Part shown: one piece after another, positions 10,890 through 20,808 of the stretch
Layout of the letters: every line of letters starts with the position of its first letter
How positions within the stretch are numbered: position 1 is the first letter of the stretch
Origin: Carnegiea gigantea
Lineage: Eukaryota; Streptophyta; Magnoliopsida; Caryophyllales; Cactaceae
Direction: 5' to 3'
DNA: 64,000 bases
Assembly (NCBI GenBank): GCA_029747015.1
Contig: JAKOGI010000025.1
Span: 124,001 to 188,000 of the forward strand
Translations under genes and position numbers: made by a program
The notes under the pieces: generated by a model
Databases searched by the model: none
What the model saw: only the letters and a program-made list of their open reading frames with translations
What the model was told of the DNA's origin: nothing

Positions 10890-13559
10890 TTAACCAAGAA
10901 GGTTGTGAGAGACATTGAAGACCTCGAGAGATGTTAATTGTGTCAAACTCTGTGGGATCTCTCCAGAAAGCTTGTTATTGGACAGGTCTAAGGATTCGAG
11001 ATCTGTCATGTTGGCCAAGGACGATGGTATTCCTCCTTGCAAATTGTTGTTTGACAGGTTGAGCACTTGAAGACCCCTCAATTCACCAACAAATTTTGGT
11101 ATCCTCCCATTGAAGTAGTTGCTTGAGAAATCAATTACTCGAAACACCGTCAAAACCCTTGCATACTGCATATCATTGCCTTTGTTTGCTATGGTGATGG
11201 AGTAATTATATTTCGGCGTTAGCACTTGGATTATGCCTGGCATTCTTATATAAAATTCAACTGTAGTCCCAGATGCTATTGATTCACTTTCATTGGCATG
11301 TTTCATGGCTTCCCAGTTTTGAAGGTAGGCAAGCGGTAAATCACCAGTATGAAAATTATTGGACAAGTCTATGATGTGGAGAGAACGAAAATCATGACCG
11401 ACTTTTGGGTGGCCTAATATGCCATGAAAGTGGTTGTGTCGTAGGACAAGAATATGCAACTTTGAGAGACCTCCTAACCATGACGGGAAAGTATCATTGA
11501 TATGATTGTGCCCAACATCGAGAACCTCAAGATTTTTGCAGTTGGCCAGTGACCTTGGCATACTACCCTCCAATCGATTGCCATTTAGATTAATCCACCT
11601 CAGATTGCAGGATTCAGGATATGTTGCAGGAATGCTCCCATAAAGATTGTTGCGTTCCAAATTCAAAATGACGAGAGCATTGCTAAGCTGGCTCATGCAA
11701 TCCGGAATCCTACCACTCAACTTATTGTTTGATGCATCAAAATAGTTCATCAAACCTGCTTGACAGATTTGAGGAGGAATGCTTCCAGCCAATTGATTGT
11801 TGGAGACTTGATAGACTACCATAGACCTCGGAGGAATGGGAAGTGAGCCTTGTAGCCGGTTCCCCTGCAAAGATAGTGATTCTAAGTGACTCCATGGAAG
11901 GAACATCACAGGTTGTTCGAAGCCTGTTAAGAGGTTGTTAGAAAGGCTTAGGGAGTATAAGGTTTCTTGAGTGATGTTTATAAACCATCGGGGTATAAAT
12001 CCATGAATGCTGTTGTTGCCGAGATCCAAGTATTCCAATGCATCCTGACTGCGTAAGAACTGAGGGAACTCTCCCAAGTAGCATGAGTTGAGGATTAACC
12101 TGTTCAATTTTGGTACTGATTCATTGGCAGTGTTTTTGCTAAGAAATGTTAGCTTGACACCCGCCAAATTCAGGTCCCTGAGATACTTAAGCTTCAAGAA
12201 TTCATCAAAGTCACCATGTAGATCGCGATTGTTGTTTAACCATAGCCGATCGAGATTTTCAAGCTGAGAAATTCCGGAGGAAAATATTGGACCTTCTAAT
12301 TGATTCCCCGACAGATCAAGAAGATTCAGTTGGGTTAGATTCATGAGCGAACGTGGAATCCCACCTGTTAGTCCATTGTTTGAGAGATCCAACACTGTGA
12401 GACCAGTCAAGTTGGAAATAACAGATGGGATTTCACCCCCCAAGTTGATGAAATCAAGGGAAAGGCGAGTTAATTTGTTCAGGTTAAACAACCATGATAT
12501 CAAGGTTTCATGCCTGCCTTGGAGATGCGAAAGACCTAGCCATTGTAGCTCTGTTAAATTTATGAGAGAAGAGGGAAGGTCACCACTGAAAGCATTACTG
12601 CCGCCTAGCTCGAGGTAGGTGAGCTTTGTCAGGTTGCCAAGAGATGAGGGAAGGGGTCCTGAAAAAAGGCACTCATGTAAGTGGAGGTCTTCAAGGTTAG
12701 CAAGTTCCCCAATTGAAGAGGGTAATTCCCCATGAAACGACGTCATTGAAAGTCCCAAGCCTTTGAGGGGGCTATTCTGTTGGAACTCAGGGAGGAATCC
12801 CATGAGATCTGTGTTTCCATCTACACAAAGAAGTTCGAGGTGGGGTAGGTGAAAAATATTAGTTGGAAATTGACCATTCAGGTTACAAAGTCGGAGTGAA
12901 ACTACTTCTAACAAGGTCAGGTTTGTGAGAATGTCTGGCACAAAAGAGGATATGTCGACCAGGTCCAGAATTAGTTCCTTCAAGCGGGTCAGATTTCGAA
13001 CTAACTTCTCTAGAGTAGGATCCTGAAGCTTGAGCTGGCTGTTAGCTTTGGTATCTTCGGGGTCGGTAGACAGATCAAGAGCAGAGAGCGCGGAAAAGTT
13101 TGAGATTGCTAATGGGATTTGGCCATTAAATGCCGAGTCAGAGAGATTGAGGCTTATCAACTTGCTGAATTGCCCGATCTCTGAGGGAATTTCAGAAAGA
13201 TTGAAGTGATTGTCACTGAGACTAAGATGTCGGAGATGGTTAAGGTTGAAGAGGGTAATGTTGGAAGGGAAGCTGCCGTAGAGGCAGCTACTGCTGAGAT
13301 CAAGCCCAATTACATGCAATGTCTCCTCATTGCAGTAAACACCGTTCCAGGAACAGCAATCAGCATTGTGACGATGAACTCCCCATGAGTTCACCTTTGG
13401 ATATGCAGCTGGAGAAAAAGAAGCAGCACAGTCTATGATGAAGCTGTGCTTGAATTGGAGCAAGGCTGATCTCTCATGATCATGGCAAGAATATGATGGC
13501 AAAACAGAGTTAACTAGCAAAACTGAGAAGAGCAAATATTGATAGGACCAAGAGCCCAT
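10890..13559 (-). CDS. RLP: LRR receptor-like protein 2, long open frame lacking its membrane anchor
   Basis: The best start is the ATG at 13559, giving 889 codons; the longer frame above it begins at a GTG. Residues 1-24 form a signal peptide (MGSWSYQYLLFSVLLVNSVL). An LRR N-cap follows with CHDHERSALLQFKHSF and the paired-cysteine block DCCSWNGVYC. About 27 extracytoplasmic LRRs of the plant LxxLxLSxNxLxGxIP type come next. The island segment near residues 745-805 contains YNYSITIANKGNDMQYARVL, and three to four LRRs follow it. The frame stops at EVFNVSHNLLG, where relatives continue with PIPQG, a C-cap, an acidic stretch, a GxxxG transmembrane helix and a basic tail. Complete relatives are therefore roughly 100 residues longer. 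If expressed, the product would be a secreted or retained LRR ectodomain; it could equally be a pseudogene cut at its 3' end. RLPs normally pair with SOBIR1/BAK1-type kinases at the plasma membrane. Confidence 0.8.
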   Translation of the reverse strand: MGSWSYQYLLFSVLLVNSVLPSYSCHDHERSALLQFKHSFIIDCAASFSPAAYPKVNSWGVHRHNADCCSWNGVYCNEETLHVIGLDLSSSCLYGSFPSNITLFNLNHLRHLSLSDNHFNLSEIPSEIGQFSKLISLNLSDSAFNGQIPLAISNFSALSALDLSTDPEDTKANSQLKLQDPTLEKLVRNLTRLKELILDLVDISSFVPDILTNLTLLEVVSLRLCNLNGQFPTNIFHLPHLELLCVDGNTDLMGFLPEFQQNSPLKGLGLSMTSFHGELPSSIGELANLEDLHLHECLFSGPLPSSLGNLTKLTYLELGGSNAFSGDLPSSLINLTELQWLGLSHLQGRHETLISWLFNLNKLTRLSLDFINLGGEIPSVISNLTGLTVLDLSNNGLTGGIPRSLMNLTQLNLLDLSGNQLEGPIFSSGISQLENLDRLWLNNNRDLHGDFDEFLKLKYLRDLNLAGVKLTFLSKNTANESVPKLNRLILNSCYLGEFPQFLRSQDALEYLDLGNNSIHGFIPRWFINITQETLYSLSLSNNLLTGFEQPVMFLPWSHLESLSLQGNRLQGSLPIPPRSMVVYQVSNNQLAGSIPPQICQAGLMNYFDASNNKLSGRIPDCMSQLSNALVILNLERNNLYGSIPATYPESCNLRWINLNGNRLEGSMPRSLANCKNLEVLDVGHNHINDTFPSWLGGLSKLHILVLRHNHFHGILGHPKVGHDFRSLHIIDLSNNFHTGDLPLAYLQNWEAMKHANESESIASGTTVEFYIRMPGIIQVLTPKYNYSITIANKGNDMQYARVLTVFRVIDFSSNYFNGRIPKFVGELRGLQVLNLSNNNLQGGIPSSLANMTDLESLDLSNNKLSGEIPQSLTQLTSLEVFNVSHNLLG

Positions 13560-13626
13560 TGTGGACTTACTGCTGGTATTTGTTTGCTCTTCTCTCAGTG
13601 AATTTTCGTGGAGACGCCACACTTGC

Positions 13627-13633
13627 TTTTATA
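13627..13633 (-). promoter_or_regulatory. TATA box of RLP 2
   Basis: TATAAAA on the minus strand, in context CTCTATAAAAGC, lies about 68 bases before the ATG at 13559. Relatives in this cluster have a TATA box at the same distance (20224-20230 and 24183-24191). Confidence 0.55.
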
Positions 13634-14012
13634 GAGACACATCGGGTTCAGCTTCTAATTAAGTGTTTGGTGACTTATTGGACGGGGCAAAAAATTAGGG
13701 CAGGATGCTGATGTGGACATGCAATATGACTTAAATGAACGTGAAATATGGGGCATAAGACTGACTTGCGAGACCAGCAATGACCAGAAGCCTAGGATAT
13801 ACGTTCACAGTTCAAACTTGCAAAACTCAATATGCTGTTTTTCCATTGTATATTGGCTTCCCTTTTATTCAATTACGAGCTGATGTTAACGATTTTAGGT
13901 CGTCTTTTCTATTAGTTCAGATCATTAGAAGACAATTTTTGGGTATGTAAGGATGAAAAACTGAGAAATATTGTGGGATAAAGGGAGTGGTGAATAGTAC
14001 TTTAAGTTATTA

Positions 14013-14197
14013 GGGCCTGTTCTTTTCATAGGTAAATTGTGGTGAGTAAAAGGTAAAGTAGGTTGAGACGGGTTGAAGTAGGTTGAAGTGAGTTTAATTT
14101 TTTTATGTTATAAATTAAACTTGGTTAAAATAGTAGAAGTGGGTTGAACTGGATTGAGGTTAGTATTTTAGAATTGACTTACGAAAAGAACAGGGCT
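14013..14197. mobile_element. Tourist-like MITE, 185 bp
   Basis: The left end GGGCCTGTTCTTTTCATAGG and the right end, read in reverse, AGCCCTGTTCTTTTCGTAAG are inverted repeats for about 26 bases. TTA flanks both sides (14010-14012 and 14198-14200), the target duplication typical of PIF/Harbinger-type Tourist elements. The interior is a purine-rich run of GGTTGAAGT-like units with no coding capacity. Confidence 0.7.
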
Positions 14198-14200
14198 TTA

Positions 14201-17200
14201 GTCTAACGTATTTGAAGGATTGAAAATTTTGGTGGAGGAGACTTAAACATTAGCCGTCAACTCCTCAGTGTGAAACCTGCGGATGAAAGCATCAAGATGG
14301 GTTTTTTTGGGGGGGTGTTGTGGGGTTAACTGCATAGCTTTTATGCATCCTCTATAATTCTACCATACTGAAATTTCAGGCTTTCAGCTTAACACATCCT
14401 TTTAAAAAGATGAAATGCCATTATCTCACCGTACGGCTTCTTTGGTTATCTTCTGTTGACTCTGATTCATGTCTTTCCTTCCACCATAACCCTCTCCGGC
14501 TCTCCCCAAGGTAGGGTTAAATAATGGGCCGGGTACTCATTGGGTAAAGTAGCCCGTTTAAAATACAGTCGATGGAAGGTTGGATCAATAATGAACCGGA
14601 TCAATACTGGACCAACTCGTCAAAGTGTATTACTGGGTACGTTAACGGCCCGATACTTTTTTCAACCTGCTAGCGCCACTAATTTACATACTACAATTAG
14701 TTCAATTTACTACCAACACTTTATATGTACCAATAATTACTATATAGATTTTTTTCGTTGTGCAAGGTTGTTCCATTTTAAATAGGCCAAATGCTGACCG
14801 TCCATAAGCTGATTTGATCCAACCCATTTATTTATATAAAAAGTCTAACCAAACCCACTTTTTTAACAGGCCGATCATATTCCCATCTGACCCTAGTCAT
14901 AAATGGACCGATCCTAATCCAATTGGCCCAGACCGTCCGTTGCCCACCCCCAAGGAGCATGGGCGGATCTATTTGATGGGGTGGGGTATCCACGGACACC
15001 TCTAACCCCCCCAAAAAAATCTATTGTGTTATTTTGAAAGAAGTATATTAGTGTATGTGGACACCCGTAAAACATACCTAAAAAATTATAGATATCTTAT
15101 TATTATACACAGTCTATGTAGTGATATTTTTATTTTTTTTAAATATAAAAACTACAACTATGATGATGTTGGAATTTGATAGAAAAATAAAATAAAATTA
15201 AATATACCAAAAAAAAAAATTCTACTGAGTTATTTGTAGTTTTATTTCATGTTTCGGCATGTTTACTTCATTGCTTAATGTTGATTTTTTTTGGGGGGTT
15301 TCATATTTGATGTTGATGACTTGTTAAGCCTAACTTTAGTAAATAGCAGGTAATTGTAATATTTTACGGTTTTAACATAATTTATCTATCAAATTCAAAA
15401 TACGAAGAATCACTCACATAGAACAAACAAGTAGTCAACTATCACTTTTCTTTCAGTACAAAAGTAGTGTATATTATTATTGCATATCAAGTTTTGCTAA
15501 TATAGAACTATAAGACAAAACGTTCGTAAAAATAAATATCAGACGAAATGTCTATACTCTATACAAAGTAGACTACCATAGTACGTATTATATGATTTTT
15601 TTTTGAACGGTGAATATCAGTGATGACATTAATAAATGGACACCCCTGCCCTAAATCGTCATTACCAAGGAGTGATTCTACTAAATTATATTGGGAGGGG
15701 TAGAAGGTTTTGGGGAATAAAAGCATTAATTCCAAGTCTGTCTGGAAAATTTGTTGATGAAAACATCATTGAGACTGATATCTGAAGAATGGGAGGTTTC
15801 GACAATCAATATGATTAATTAAATGCTTAATTTCCTGCACATAGTTATGTAGTTAGGAAAAATTAAATAATAAAATTTGAGCATAGTTATGCGAAAGCGA
15901 TAAAAGGATGTAGATATTCGAAAATGTTAAAATAAGATTAAAAAATAAAGAATAGGCACAAGATTTTTATGTGGAAACCCAAATTAGGAGAAAACCACGG
16001 GTGGCAACAATGGCGCAAAAATCCACTATAATAGGAGTGAGTACAAAACAATCTCAAAAGTGAGTCAAAAGAGATCAATACAAAAGAGAAATAAAGATCT
16101 TAAACTGGCAACAAGATCGAAAGAATAAAATCTCTCAAACTCTCACTCAAGAAAAAATGTGGAATAAAAAAGGCTACAATGACTCACAAATGCCTCATAA
16201 AATAGCCATGATAATGACATGCCTAAAGGCACTCCCGAATGTCAAAACGCCTTAAAATGCCCACACTATGGTGTGACAATTGCCACACCAAATGCCTTAA
16301 CCAAATGTTCAATTTATAGAGGCTGGAATTAAAATTCCCTTAGTAAAGGAGAAAGAAGCCAAGAGTTGAAGCATTATTCACAAATAAAGGCTCATAAAAG
16401 GATGCATCAATGTTGGGTTTATGCTCTTAAAACATCCATACAGAAACCCATGAAGAGAGCTATCAATTTTCAAGAAACCGCCACAAGCAACGGAGAAGCT
16501 ATGACAAGAATTTTGGGCCACTTAACCTAACAAGTTAACATGTTAATTAGCAGGGCAAATGCACACTTGGACCCAGAAATTAGTATCCAAAAAACCAATT
16601 GTTATAGTCATGATTAAGTGGAAGAAGAGGACGCAACATATATGGCTAGATAGCTTATAAGAGCCAAGAATGCCCAGCTAGCACGTACCCTAAAAATGAC
16701 GAAGTCTTGCGTACTTCAGAAGGGAGGAATTGAAGAAAAATATGGGGCGGAAGAGACATTGTAGCTCGACATGGGATGTTGATGTTAGCATGAAACGTAT
16801 TAATCGAGCGTTCTAGTCTAATTTGAGAAAGGGGGGGGGGGGGAAGGCGGAGGACTTTGGCGAAAACTACCAAGACTTAGCTTCTTGCCAACAATACATC
16901 GTATCGCATGCTTCCGTGCAAGACTGGCAGAGGAGTAATCCATCTTGAAAAGTAAAACTTTAGACGTTTCAAAATTGTTTGTACTTGAAAATTCGACATG
17001 AGATGAGTCTGAAAGGTTTCCACACCAAAGCTAGAGATTAGCTGAACCCGGAAAAATTGAAGTTCAGGGTGATACATTGAGGTGCGCCAATCTGATCATA
17101 CCTTTTAAAAACACTTCCGAAAACGTTAACTGTACGTAGCTACATAGCCAAGCATGAGTTGCTGGGACTCTTGTCTGTCCTACTTTCTTACTTGAATCTT

Positions 17201-17640
17201 GCCCCGCCAATCAAGAATTAATTCCTATGCATGCCTGGTGTATGACTGCGACTATATTGTTCTCGTAAAAAGACGCATTCTGTTTCAACTTAGCCTTCGA
17301 GGGCGTTCGAGTTTTAGGCAAACGGATAAGCCAATTCAAGTTGGGAACACACCAATTCACGTTTGGACATTTGAATTTTAGATCAATTGGATCAATGAAA
17401 TTCCAAACTGATTTTAAGTTCAACTCGAGTCATTTTTAGTTCTGACTGACTTCAGTTTTACTTGAACCGTATCAAGAACAAATCAAGTTTAGGAACGGAC
17501 GACTTGGGACTCTTGATGCACATTCTAAACCAAATTGTAAGACCAACTCAGAGATTTTCAGCATCCATCAAGAACAAATCAACATTATGATACTTTTTGC
17601 TTGAACATTAAAGTTTCCAGGGCATAAATCCATGGAGTTC
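14201..17640. other. Long spacer between RLP 2 and the glyoxalase gene, no gene seen
   Basis: No convincing coding region on either strand. About 14530-15010 has the GGGCCG/GGCCCGATAC-rich character of decayed non-coding repeats. About 15950-16300 contains ATGTGGAAACCC...GAAAACCACGGGTGG, a sequence style seen in degenerate copia LTRs, but no paired LTR or protein remnant was found. A 13-G run lies at 16831-16843. Short open frames have no family features. Confidence 0.5.
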
Positions 17641-17654
17641 TCTCAAGTTTGTGT

Positions 17655-19014
17655 TTATGCATTGGCAGGCATTCTGCCACTGTCTTGAGCATTATCAGGA
17701 CTGTTTTTGAGCTCGACAGGAGGGTTGTGGCGATTGGAGGGGAGCCTGATTTTGCCAAAAGAACCGGCAGGAACGAGCTTCAGGTTCTCGCAGTTGCAGA
17801 TCTCGACCATGAATCCATCTGGGTCGTTGAAGAAGAGCTGGTCTATTGATGTGTTGTTGTCTTTGTCTTCTACTGTCCTCTTCATGTACTTCACACCAAA
17901 GTCCTTCAGTTTCTGTTCCATTGCCTCCATATCCTCACACTGGACAAAACGATACATCATATGATATTAAAAAACCAATAACAAGAACAAAGAGCTAGGA
18001 GGAATTAGCATGAACATCCGGTTTGTATTTACTTAGCTACATGATTAATTACATCACTCATTACATTGTTCCCTTCCCTTACATGTATCATCCCTGATCC
18101 CAAATTCATGGTCTCGCTTTCCATTAAGTACCCTCTTTGTTTTATATGAATTGTACCCTCTTTGTTTTATATGAATTGTATCTGAGCATCTTAAGATTAG
18201 ACTGGATAAGTGGGTCATTTGGCTTGGTTTTCAGTAGAGTTAACTTTCGCTTGGTTTCAGTAGAGTTGACTCTGGACGGATCATGTTTTGGTCGGCTCGG
18301 TTCGATTTCAATTGCAGTTGTTTTGGGTTCGAGTTGATTTTGAGTCGATTGATGTAATTTGGTCCAATAAGCTTGTCTTACAAAGAAAAATAATCTTGGT
18401 GGAAACTCATATTTGGGTTGGTCCAAGTCATCTAAGACTTCGGGATCAGCTATGTCAGGTGTCATTTCGGAAATGGATTTGGTCGTTGTGCCGGACTAGC
18501 TAAGATGGTATAGACTTGATTCAAAGCACACAAAAGTATACCTGAGAATCAATCCCTTACAGTTTAATATCAAATTGTTGAACAGGAAGACAAAATCCAC
18601 TGTGCAGTGGTAAATTAAACCAAGACATGCACTTAAATACATATATACCTGAAAAGAGATGTGGTTGTCCATGGGATCCAACCCCTGCTTATCAGAAGGC
18701 AACCGCTGTTCATCCTGGGACTGAACCAAGTGAATACCAATACCATAGTTAAAGAGCCACGCACCATCGAAACTATCGAAGGCGTGTGGCCGCTCTATGA
18801 CGACAAAGCCGAGCACGTTAGTGTAGAACTCCATGGAATCCTTGACCGACCTGCACAGCCTTGATACATGGTTCAGAGCCATCAGGGGCAGCGGATGCTG
18901 CTCCTTCTGTTCCTTCTCATGCTCATGCTCATGATCACACTGTTTTCTCTCTCCACTGTTTTCTACTTCATGATTTTCATCTTCTGTTCTCCTGATTTCC
19001 TGCTTCCCCTCCAT
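17655..19014 (-). CDS. GLYI: Glyoxalase I-like / VOC-superfamily protein, two exons
   Basis: Exon 1 (19014-18649) starts at ATG and ends CATCTCTTTTCAG|GTATAT; exon 2 (17939-17655) begins after GTCCAG. They join in phase 0 as HISFQ|CEDM, giving 216 residues. After a charged N-terminal extension (HEHEHEKEQKEQ) the VOC domain starts at LPLMALNHVSRLCRSV, with EFYTNVLGFVVIERPHAFDS, DGAWLFNYGIGIHLVQSQ, DNHISFQ, DQLFFNDPDGFMVEICNCEN and VPAGS. This is the pattern of the plant GLYI-4/GLYI-7 class. Whether it has glyoxalase I activity is uncertain: members of this class often lack canonical metal-dependent activity, and my reading is family-level. The intron is 709 bases. The frame is clean and splice sites are good, so it is probably functional. 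Its 3' end was copied into RLP A. Confidence 0.88.
18128..18177. repeat. Perfect 25-bp tandem duplication in the GLYI intron
   Basis: The unit beginning GTACCCTCTTTG and ending TATGAATT occurs twice, back to back. It lies inside the intron and does not touch the splice sites. Confidence 0.85.
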
Positions 19015-19874
19015 ATCTTGATCATCTTTGCTCAGTCTGCTAATTGGGTGTTCTGTTTTACAGTTGAAAATGTATGGTGCAAAACTGTGTTGTTTTGATT
19101 TGGTTAATTATCTTGTGGGTTGTGGGGGTACGAGAAAGAAATTAATGACACGTAAGGGATGAGGGTGAATAATTGCATGAAGGATGCTAACGTGGTGGAT
19201 TTTCCATTGGCTTCATGCATGTCCTCTCTCTTCCCAGGGCATGGCGGTGCACAATGCCAGTTGCATCATGTTGAAGCACTGAGCACACCGATTTCTGTCG
19301 TTTCTGTAAATGGACTTTTTTTTTTTTTTGGGTCTCGGGTCCTTTATTTCACAGGAATCGATTTACTGTTGGCTCAATAAGGGATAGAACTCTCTAATCA
19401 TAGGTTTTCTTTATTCATAAGACTCGAATCCGAGACCTTGTTTAAGGAGAACAAGTGTCAAACTACTTGAACCAACCTGTGTTGGTGTAAATGGATTGCT
19501 TTATTAATTTTATTAGTTTGTAATTTTTTGCAATTAATGTCCTTCCACTTAAGGAAAAAAAAGGAAATTATTTCATATTTTAGTATGAAAGTGTATAATA
19601 AGAACAGCTTCATAATTTATAGGTAGGACAATTATAAGATTATTATATTGAATCTGCTGAATCTAACTAGACAAGATATTTGTGTACATACAAAATTCTA
19701 TATTTATTGATTCTTTTTGCAAATTTAAATATTTTTATGTAGGAATACATACAGACTGAATAATAATTAGGTGCTCCGACCAGAGGAAGACCCTGATCAT
19801 AATCATCATCACTGGAAGATGCACTGATGAAACTTGCACAGTTGCACGTAATTTAAATATTGGATGTCCATTTT
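19015..19874. other. Upstream region of the GLYI gene, no other gene seen
   Basis: This is the minus-strand 5' flank of the glyoxalase gene. A T-run followed by GGG lies at about 19318-19333, and AT-rich sequence follows to 19790. No second gene or clear TATA element could be assigned. Confidence 0.45.
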
Positions 19875-20153
19875 TCAGTGACAGCATTGGTATGGCTTGG
19901 CAAAATACCTATGCAACTCGAATTTTCTATCAGTTTCCACCGCCAGTTTCTCATCCACCCACTGATGTAGATTGCAAAATGATAAATGTCTCGCTATATC
20001 GGAGTTGATTATAAACCTTTGCCTAAATTGCAACAATGCCGATTTCTCTTGATCATGGCACAGCTGTTGCTGCTGCAGTGAAGCATGGGAAAGTGTCAGC
20101 AAAGGAAACAACAGAATGAAGAACAGATGGGATTGACACTGAAAATCACCCAT
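19875..20153 (-). pseudogene. RLP: Orphan RLP N-terminus
   Basis: From the ATG at 20153 the frame gives a signal peptide (MGDFQCQSHLFFILLFPLLT) followed by CHDQEKSALLQFRQRFIINS, the usual RLP N-cap start. After about residue 45 it leaves the family (no CCSWxGVxC block is recognised) and stops at 19875 after 92 codons. No LRRs follow in the same orientation before the next gene. A TATA box sits 71 bases upstream. It is most simply a broken RLP whose remainder has been lost; a short secreted peptide cannot be excluded. Confidence 0.65.
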
Positions 20154-20223
20154 GTTGTTGTTGTATTTGTGGTATGTGGTTACAATGTTGTTGTGAATTT
20201 GCACAGGGAAATTATACTTGGAG

Positions 20224-20230
20224 TTTTATA
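20224..20230 (-). promoter_or_regulatory. TATA box of the orphan RLP start
   Basis: TATAAAA on the minus strand, in context CTCTATAAAACTC, about 71 bases before the ATG at 20153. Position and flanks resemble the RLP 2 TATA box. Confidence 0.45.
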
Positions 20231-20808
20231 GAGTTGTAAGGATCAGGTTTTGGTTTTGGTTCAAAGGGCAACCAGCTAGCTTCGGGTCCGAGCAAACCCC
20301 ACCTAGACCCATGCACTCGATTGACATTTCTACTTGGGTACTTGTCAGTCAGTACTCAGTAGTTGAACGAATTAGAAGGGCAAGAAAAACATGAATGAGG
20401 ACATCAGTAGACTCAGGGTTTACGAAAAGGACCACTGTATTTTTCAGCATAATTGAGAGTCAAGTATTTCGTGGGAGCCACTTGGAGAAGATGAATGCTA
20501 AGAGTCGAGAGTCCTGCAATATCTAATTTTGGCAGCTTCTGATTTGGTGTTGCTTGGAGATGATAATTTATGAGTTTTGGCAAACAAAAACTCATAAATT
20601 TGCAAGATTACTAGTATTACAAATCATAGATAATACAATACACAATAAACTCAGAAAAGCTAATTGTTAGTGCATGAATCAAGCTTAGAAACTTCATTAG
20701 GACTAAACTGAGAAATGTTTGGGAAGGATAGGGACACGCCACATCAATTAATCCATAGTTTTTATGACAGAAAGGCATATCAAGATATAATTTTGAAGGC
20801 AGAGATGA
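20231..20808. other. Spacer, no gene seen
   Basis: A 60-codon minus-strand frame at 20413-20595 has no LRR or other family pattern. Nothing else is recognised between the orphan RLP start and the end of RLP 3. Confidence 0.45.

Noticed and set aside
12343..12618. Plus-strand frames across RLP 2
   Set aside because: They are antisense shadows of the LRR repeat code and have no start context or family pattern.
10890..13559. Regular repeats that could be taken for a CRISPR-like or satellite array
   Set aside because: Periodicity is the degenerate 72-base LRR code, not identical repeats with unique spacers.
14540..15014. Frames on both strands near 14.5-15.0 kb
   Set aside because: Composition follows GGGCC-rich non-coding repeat sequence; no conserved protein pattern.
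15950..16320. Possible decayed copia LTR
   Set aside because: Only a stylistic match; no TG...CA ends, target duplication or partner LTR could be found.
19380..19490. Possible SINE or tRNA-like B box (ACTCGAATCC)
   Set aside because: No A box at the proper distance, no tail and no second copy in the window.
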